In this document: positions 59,530-64,000 of the stretch, piece by piece
How the letters are laid out: each line of letters begins with the position of its first letter
Position numbering within the stretch: the first letter of the stretch is position 1
Source: Maridesulfovibrio frigidus DSM 17176
Lineage (GTDB): Bacteria; Desulfobacterota; Desulfovibrionia; Desulfovibrionales; Desulfovibrionaceae
NCBI RefSeq assembly: GCF_000711735.1
Contig: NZ_JONL01000002.1
Coordinates: 248,001 to 312,000, forward strand
DNA length: 64,000 nucleotides
Direction of reading: 5' to 3'
Notes under the pieces: generated by a model
What the model saw: the letters and a program-made list of their open reading frames with translations, nothing else
Told to the model about the DNA's origin: nothing
The model's database searches: none
Position numbers and translations under genes: made by a program

Positions 59530-60597
59530 ATGAAGCTATACACAAGTCTTAAGGTTTTCCACTATCAAGAAAAAATAGATTCTCTCACACGTGATTCTGA
59601 AGAGATAAAAGCACCAATCCACATCCGTATTAAACCTACGAATGTATGTAACCATAATTGCTCATACTGTGCTTACCGTGATGAAACCATGCAGCTTGGG
59701 CAAGACATGGTGATTAAAGATAAGATACCGTCAAACAAAATGGCTGAAATAGTTGAAGATTGCATTGAGATGGGAGTTAAAGCGGTCACTTTCAGTGGAG
59801 GCGGCGAGCCTTTCTGCTATCCACATTTAGCTGAGACTGCACAATCACTCGTTGATGGAGGAATAAGCATTGCCTCGTTAACAAACGGGGCATTACTAAA
59901 AGGAGAAGCAGCTAAAGTCTTTGCCAAGCATGGAACATGGGTACGTGTATCCATGGATGGATGGGATGGCCCAAGCTATGCTAAATTCAGAAGTGTTCCT
60001 GAAGATGAATTCTCAAAAGTCATGACAAACATTGAAAATTTCCAGAAACTTGGCGGAAAATGTTTCTTAGGGGTCAATTACATTATTAACAGAGATAACG
60101 CTGACCATGTTTTTGAAATGGCCAAAAAAGTTAAAGACTTAGGTGTTAACAGCATCAAATTTTCAAATTGCGTTGTTAGTAATAGCGGCAAAGAAAACAA
60201 TGCATATCATGCTCCTATATTCGAAACAATTAAAGCCCAAGCTCAGCGCGCAATGCAAGAACTTGCAGACGATTCTTTCGAAGTATTCGACGCTTATCAC
60301 TATAGCGGTGAAGATTTCAAAAAAAACTATGACTGGTGTCCATATCTACAAATACTGCCAATTATTGGAGCAGATCAGAGAATATACTCCTGCCATGACA
60401 AAGCCTACAATCTCGGCTGTGGAGTACTAGGTTCAATAAAAGATCAACGATTCAAAGATGTTTGGTACGATGGACGCGATAAATTCTTTAATATTATGCC
60501 CAGTAGAGATTGCAACCATCACTGTATGTCAAATGCCAAAAACATGCTGATCCATGAGTACTTAGGAGCTGATCCAAACCATTTAGTCTTCGTCTAA
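59530..60597 (+). CDS. Radical SAM/SPASM-type enzyme
   Basis: The 355-residue protein has the radical SAM triad Cys40/44/47 (CNHNCSYC), the glycine motif TFSGGGEPF and a SPASM-like C-terminus with CPYLQ, YSCHDKAYNLGCG and CNHHCMS. AAGAGG precedes the ATG. A gap of about 105 bp separates it from the sialidase-like gene. Enzymes of this subtype in sugar loci carry out dehydrations, epimerisations or carbon-carbon chemistry on nucleotide sugars or on peptides. Its target is unknown. With the next two genes it may form a sub-operon. Confidence 0.88.
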   Translation: MKLYTSLKVFHYQEKIDSLTRDSEEIKAPIHIRIKPTNVCNHNCSYCAYRDETMQLGQDMVIKDKIPSNKMAEIVEDCIEMGVKAVTFSGGGEPFCYPHLAETAQSLVDGGISIASLTNGALLKGEAAKVFAKHGTWVRVSMDGWDGPSYAKFRSVPEDEFSKVMTNIENFQKLGGKCFLGVNYIINRDNADHVFEMAKKVKDLGVNSIKFSNCVVSNSGKENNAYHAPIFETIKAQAQRAMQELADDSFEVFDAYHYSGEDFKKNYDWCPYLQILPIIGADQRIYSCHDKAYNLGCGVLGSIKDQRFKDVWYDGRDKFFNIMPSRDCNHHCMSNAKNMLIHEYLGADPNHLVFV

Positions 60598-60617
60598 CGC
60601 ATTTTACAGAGTACATT

Positions 60618-61463
60618 ATGGACATACTAATTGTTGGTGAAGGAACATTTAGCAAAAACTTGGCCAAGGTTTTTAGAGATCGAGGGCACAATATATTTGT
60701 AACTTCTCGTAAAACAGATCGAAAGCTTCAACTCGACTTGAGTCATACGCCCGACATTAGCAATCTCCCCAAAAGTGATTGGGCTGTAATTGCGGCCGCA
60801 GTGACAGGCTATAAAGCATGTGAAGAAAATGCTGAAGCTTACAAAGTAAATGTTACGAACACTGTCCAGCTTGCGAATAGTTTGATGAAAAAAGGAACAA
60901 AAATAGTTTTCCCATCGAGTACCGCTGTTTTTAATGGAGATGTTCAGTTCGCAAAATGCAGCGAACTGACGTCCCCTGAAACAAGCTACGGATCGCAAAA
61001 AGTCGAGGTGGAAAACTACCTGCTAAATAGCAAAAACAACGCGCTGGTTATAAGATACTCGAAACTCCTAGAGTATAAATCTGGGCTTATTTTCGACTGG
61101 ATAACTTCATTGGTTAACGGCAAAAGCATTACAGCATTCACGGATTTATCTATTGCCCCAGTCATGGTCAATGACGCGGCATTTGTTACATGCAGATTAA
61201 TGGAAGAAAGGAAAACAAATGTTTACCACTGCTCTCCGCCAGAGGAAGTCAGTTATTATGATTTCGCAAAGGCCTTATGTATGGAATTTGGATTTGACAC
61301 AACTCTCATTGTGAAAGGATGCAGTAAAGACTTTAACATCAGCTACACTCCGAAATTTTCTTCCTTAGAAGCAAGCGGCACTGAAACAACAATTGATTGG
61401 CACTTTCCTAGAATAAAAGAATTAATTAAAAAATTAAAAAATTCATACGACGCCGCAACTTAA
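60618..61463 (+). CDS. RmlD-like NAD-dependent sugar nucleotide reductase/epimerase
   Basis: The 281-residue extended SDR starts MDILIVGEGTFSKNLAKVF with a degenerate Rossmann motif (VGEGTFSKNL rather than GxxGxxG). It has FPSSTAVFNG, YGSQK (YxxxK) and AAVTGYKACEENAEAYKVN, all like dTDP-4-dehydrorhamnose reductase RmlD. It is probably a 4-keto sugar reductase working after one of the dehydratases or radical SAM enzymes of the locus. It lies 20 bp after the radical SAM gene. Confidence 0.82.
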   Translation: MDILIVGEGTFSKNLAKVFRDRGHNIFVTSRKTDRKLQLDLSHTPDISNLPKSDWAVIAAAVTGYKACEENAEAYKVNVTNTVQLANSLMKKGTKIVFPSSTAVFNGDVQFAKCSELTSPETSYGSQKVEVENYLLNSKNNALVIRYSKLLEYKSGLIFDWITSLVNGKSITAFTDLSIAPVMVNDAAFVTCRLMEERKTNVYHCSPPEEVSYYDFAKALCMEFGFDTTLIVKGCSKDFNISYTPKFSSLEASGTETTIDWHFPRIKELIKKLKNSYDAAT

Positions 61464-61486
61464 TAAGATCCCAAGGAGAAATAACC

Positions 61487-62923
61487 ATGAATAAATCCAA
61501 AGTTTGTTTAATTATTCCCAACTATAACTGGGCTGCCGATGATGAGCGAATACTCTGGCACATCATACCATATAACCTTTGTTTATTAGCTGCGATTATT
61601 GAGAATGATTACGATGTAACTATCCTTGATGCTTATGCTGAAAATTTAACGGAAGAACAATTTAAAGACAAATTGTTACAATTGAAACCAGATGTGGTTG
61701 GACTTACAGTCCTAATGGATCAATTCGCTGCAGCCGGACATAGATGCGCTGCAATCACCAAAGAATTACTCCCAAAAGCATCAGTTATTCTAGGTGGAGT
61801 ATATGCGACAGTTGACCCTGAGACTGCCATTGAAGATGATAATATTGATTATGTCATTTATGGAGAAGGAGAGGTCGCTTTTACCGATCTTATAAAGCAC
61901 CTTCTATCAAATGGGCCATTACCTGCAAAAGGTATTGTATATAAACAAAATGGCAAAATTATTAATAATGGTAGAGCTGACTTCGTTCAGAACTTGGATG
62001 ATTTTCCGTTACCAGCATACCACCTAATAGATTATGAAAAATATACTCTCAGCGCCCCCAGAAAAAGCGTTGATGGTCCAAGAGCCTTTCCTTTTGCAAG
62101 GATCATCAGTTCAAGAGGATGCCCTATAAACTGTTGTTTCTGTCAGGTTAAAAAGATTATGGGCCTTAAATTTAGGCCCCGAAGTGCAAATTCAGTTTTA
62201 GATGAAATAGCTTGGCTCAAAGAAACTTATGGTATTAAGTCACTAATTTTTGATGATGACAATTTATTTACTGATCGTCAGCGCGGAATTGACATTTTGC
62301 AAGGGATGATTGATCGCGGCCTAGCAATGCCATGGTCATCAATAGCTACGGCTGTTTTTATGTTAGATGAAGAATTGATGGACCTCATACACAGAAGCGG
62401 CTGCGAATACATGTCTATTTCGATAGAGTCTGGGACTCAACGAGTCCTCAAAGAAATCATCGGTAAGCCCATCAAATTTGATCATGCTAAAAAAATGGTC
62501 AAGCTTGCCAGGGAAAAAGGTATATACGTTAGTGCGGCTTTCATTGTCGGATTTCCTACGGAGACTTGGGATGAAATCCGTAAAACCATTTCATATGCGG
62601 AAGAATTAGAAACTGATTACACAAAAATTTTTGCGGCTGTCCCCATGCGCCATACGAAGCTTTGGGACTTATGTGTTGAACACAACAGTTTTAAAAAAGA
62701 TTTTTCTGTAGAAAATATCTCATGGCACTCAGGACAAATTGAAGGTGATGAATTTACAATCAATGACCTTACCATTTTACGGACATACGAATGGGATAGA
62801 ATTAATTTTAAAACGCCGGAAAAGATTAAAAACACAGCAGACATCATGGGAATCACAGAAGAAGAACTGCTTAAAATTAGGCGTGACACTCTACTCGGAG
62901 CACATGAAAATATAAGTACGTAG
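61487..62923 (+). CDS. B12-binding-domain-type radical SAM protein
   Basis: The 478-residue protein has an N-terminal cobalamin-binding-like domain (about 1-155, VCLIIPNYNW, GLTVLMDQFAAAG, VILGGVYATVDPE) without the DxHxxG lower-ligand motif. A radical SAM core has CPINCCFC, followed by DDDNLFTDRQRG. This is class B architecture, seen in methyltransferases and in enzymes that rearrange sugars or lipids. AAGGAG precedes the ATG. It follows the RmlD-like gene by 23 bp. Whether it binds B12 is open, since the ligand motif is absent as in many members. Confidence 0.88.
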   Translation: MNKSKVCLIIPNYNWAADDERILWHIIPYNLCLLAAIIENDYDVTILDAYAENLTEEQFKDKLLQLKPDVVGLTVLMDQFAAAGHRCAAITKELLPKASVILGGVYATVDPETAIEDDNIDYVIYGEGEVAFTDLIKHLLSNGPLPAKGIVYKQNGKIINNGRADFVQNLDDFPLPAYHLIDYEKYTLSAPRKSVDGPRAFPFARIISSRGCPINCCFCQVKKIMGLKFRPRSANSVLDEIAWLKETYGIKSLIFDDDNLFTDRQRGIDILQGMIDRGLAMPWSSIATAVFMLDEELMDLIHRSGCEYMSISIESGTQRVLKEIIGKPIKFDHAKKMVKLAREKGIYVSAAFIVGFPTETWDEIRKTISYAEELETDYTKIFAAVPMRHTKLWDLCVEHNSFKKDFSVENISWHSGQIEGDEFTINDLTILRTYEWDRINFKTPEKIKNTADIMGITEEELLKIRRDTLLGAHENIST

Positions 62924-63048
62924 AGAGATGTTAAGGCAGATAATAATCCTAAAATAACATTTAGGAAACCAATACACATGAATAAGAACATTATATATGT
63001 GTTAACTGAGCAATTTTGACGTCGAAAAAAACGCAACAAAAGGATATA

Positions 63049-64000
63049 ATGTCCAATGCTATTCGTAAGTGTTCACTCTGCCTAAGTCCATCAGTAGAAG
63101 AACTACCAGAAATTCAACTTAAAGGCGTGACATCTGACTGTAACCCTTGGCCTTGCTCTGGAGTCTTTTGTATATGCCGCGACTGTGGACACATTCAAAA
63201 AAAAATGACTTCACGTTGGCTGAAGGATGTTGCCAATATATACTCTGAATACAACTCATATCCATTGAGCGAAGCTAAAGAACAACTAGTCTACGATAAT
63301 GGAATGCCAATATCCCGGAATAAGCGACTACTAAATCTTTTTTCTAAGGAAATTACACTCCCAGCGACAGGGAAAATACTAGATATAGGATGTGGTAAAG
63401 GGCAATTTTTACGGTGTTTTTCTGAAATGTATAATGGATGGGATTTGTTTGGATGCGATCAACAAGAAGATCTTCGTTCAGAAATCATGAGCATCCCCAA
63501 AGCCTGCAATTATTACACACAAAATTTCGAAAAAATTGATGAAAAATTTAACTTTATTTCACTGCTATACGTCATTGAACATTTATTTGAGCCTGTCGAA
63601 ATGCTGCGTTCTATCAAGGATAAATTGCATGATGGAGGAGTTGTTTTCATCCAGACGGGCGACCTGAAAGTTAATCCCTTCGACCTTGCTGTCGTTGACC
63701 ATTGCTCATATTTTACATTGAGCACGCTTGAGCAACTTATGCGACAAGCTGGATTTAAAATCATTGCTTCCTCCAATGCATGGAACTCTAAAGAAATTGG
63801 GGTACTTGCACAGCGTGATGACAATATTGATACTCCAACCAAAATTATTAATTACTATCAAGAGAATATGGATCTAATTCATAGACACAATTCTTGGCTT
63901 ACAAATATACTTGATGATCTAAAAGATTTTGATAGCAATCGCAAAATAGGCATTCTCGGAACGGCAATATCTGGTACATGGCTTGCAAGTTCATTGCAAC
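63049..64000 (+). CDS. SAM-dependent methyltransferase with N-terminal zinc-like domain (cut by right edge)
   Basis: From ATG 63049 (AAGGATATA upstream) about 317 codons are open to the right edge. The N-terminus has CSLC (8-11) and later CNPWPC and CICRDCG, a zinc-binding type region seen in sugar C-methyltransferases. The methyltransferase motif is ILDIGCGKGQFL near residue 106, followed by the acidic loop and YVIEHLFEPVEML. The last visible part, IGILGTAISGTWLASSL, resembles the C-terminal domain of this group. It would methylate a nucleotide sugar made by the neighbouring genes. The end is missing. Confidence 0.85.
   Translation, partial: MSNAIRKCSLCLSPSVEELPEIQLKGVTSDCNPWPCSGVFCICRDCGHIQKKMTSRWLKDVANIYSEYNSYPLSEAKEQLVYDNGMPISRNKRLLNLFSKEITLPATGKILDIGCGKGQFLRCFSEMYNGWDLFGCDQQEDLRSEIMSIPKACNYYTQNFEKIDEKFNFISLLYVIEHLFEPVEMLRSIKDKLHDGGVVFIQTGDLKVNPFDLAVVDHCSYFTLSTLEQLMRQAGFKIIASSNAWNSKEIGVLAQRDDNIDTPTKIINYYQENMDLIHRHNSWLTNILDDLKDFDSNRKIGILGTAISGTWLASSLQ

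Noticed and set aside
62978-63019. Very short frame of 13 codons (MNKNIIYVLTEQF) between two glycan genes, considered as a leader peptide
   Set aside because: No ribosome site, no attenuator structure and no family resemblance.

Overview
The window looks like chromosomal DNA of a sulfate-reducing Desulfovibrio-type bacterium (Desulfovibrionaceae, moderate GC). The markers are a HesB-like selenoprotein, an orange-protein (ORP) cluster driven by a sigma-54 promoter, a complete HdrCBA-FlxDCBA operon, a haem-c chemotaxis receptor beside a tetrahaem cytochrome, and HypA/HypB. I saw no rRNA, tRNA, CRISPR array, transposase or integrase. A marine relative such as Maridesulfovibrio is a guess from overall character only.

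Layout. 1-3.0 kb: a TetR regulator cut by the left edge, divergent from a selenoprotein with an in-frame TGA and a SECIS-like hairpin; a CBS-ACT protein; hypA-hypB. 3.1-6.8 kb: sigma-54 activator, two NifX-like proteins and MrpORP. 6.9-9.7 kb: an SDR, a flavin reductase and a branched-chain-type binding lipoprotein. 9.7-16.6 kb, minus strand: hldD-lptD and mutL-alr-small ORF, that is envelope and repair genes. 17.2-20.4 kb: cysteine desulfidase, VWA-OmpA protein, small exported protein. 20.4-22.9 kb, minus: haem-containing MCP and tetrahaem cytochrome. 23.4-30.9 kb: hdrC-hdrB-hdrA-flxD-flxC-flxB-flxA, which is expected to couple NADH oxidation to ferredoxin and thiol/disulfide redox chemistry, then a response regulator. 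30.9-35.3 kb: an HI0933-type flavoprotein, a two-gene Xre-ImmA/IrrE islet with an operator-like inverted repeat, and ychF. 35.4-37.4 kb: a single protein joining an SGNH hydrolase to a radical SAM/SPASM enzyme. 37.4-42.9 kb: EamA transporter, DUF697-like membrane protein, and a secreted Sel1-repeat/caspase-like pair.

From 43.1 kb to the right edge all genes lie on the plus strand, nearly head to tail, and form a surface-glycan locus. It carries pseB, pseC, pseF and pseG for pseudaminic-acid-type sugar. It also carries a CDP-glycerol transferase with a LicC-like nucleotidyltransferase, an SDR with a split transketolase, a TIGR04372-like glycosyltransferase, a nucleotidyltransferase-like/methyltransferase fusion, an ATP-grasp enzyme, a GH57-like protein, a cytoplasmic sialidase-fold protein, two radical SAM enzymes, an RmlD-like reductase and a methyltransferase cut by the right edge. 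PseH and PseI were not found, so the locus probably continues beyond the window.

The observations I would check first are the SGNH-radical SAM fusion, the Xre-ImmA pair, the caspase/Sel1 pair, and the unusual enzyme mix in the pse locus.
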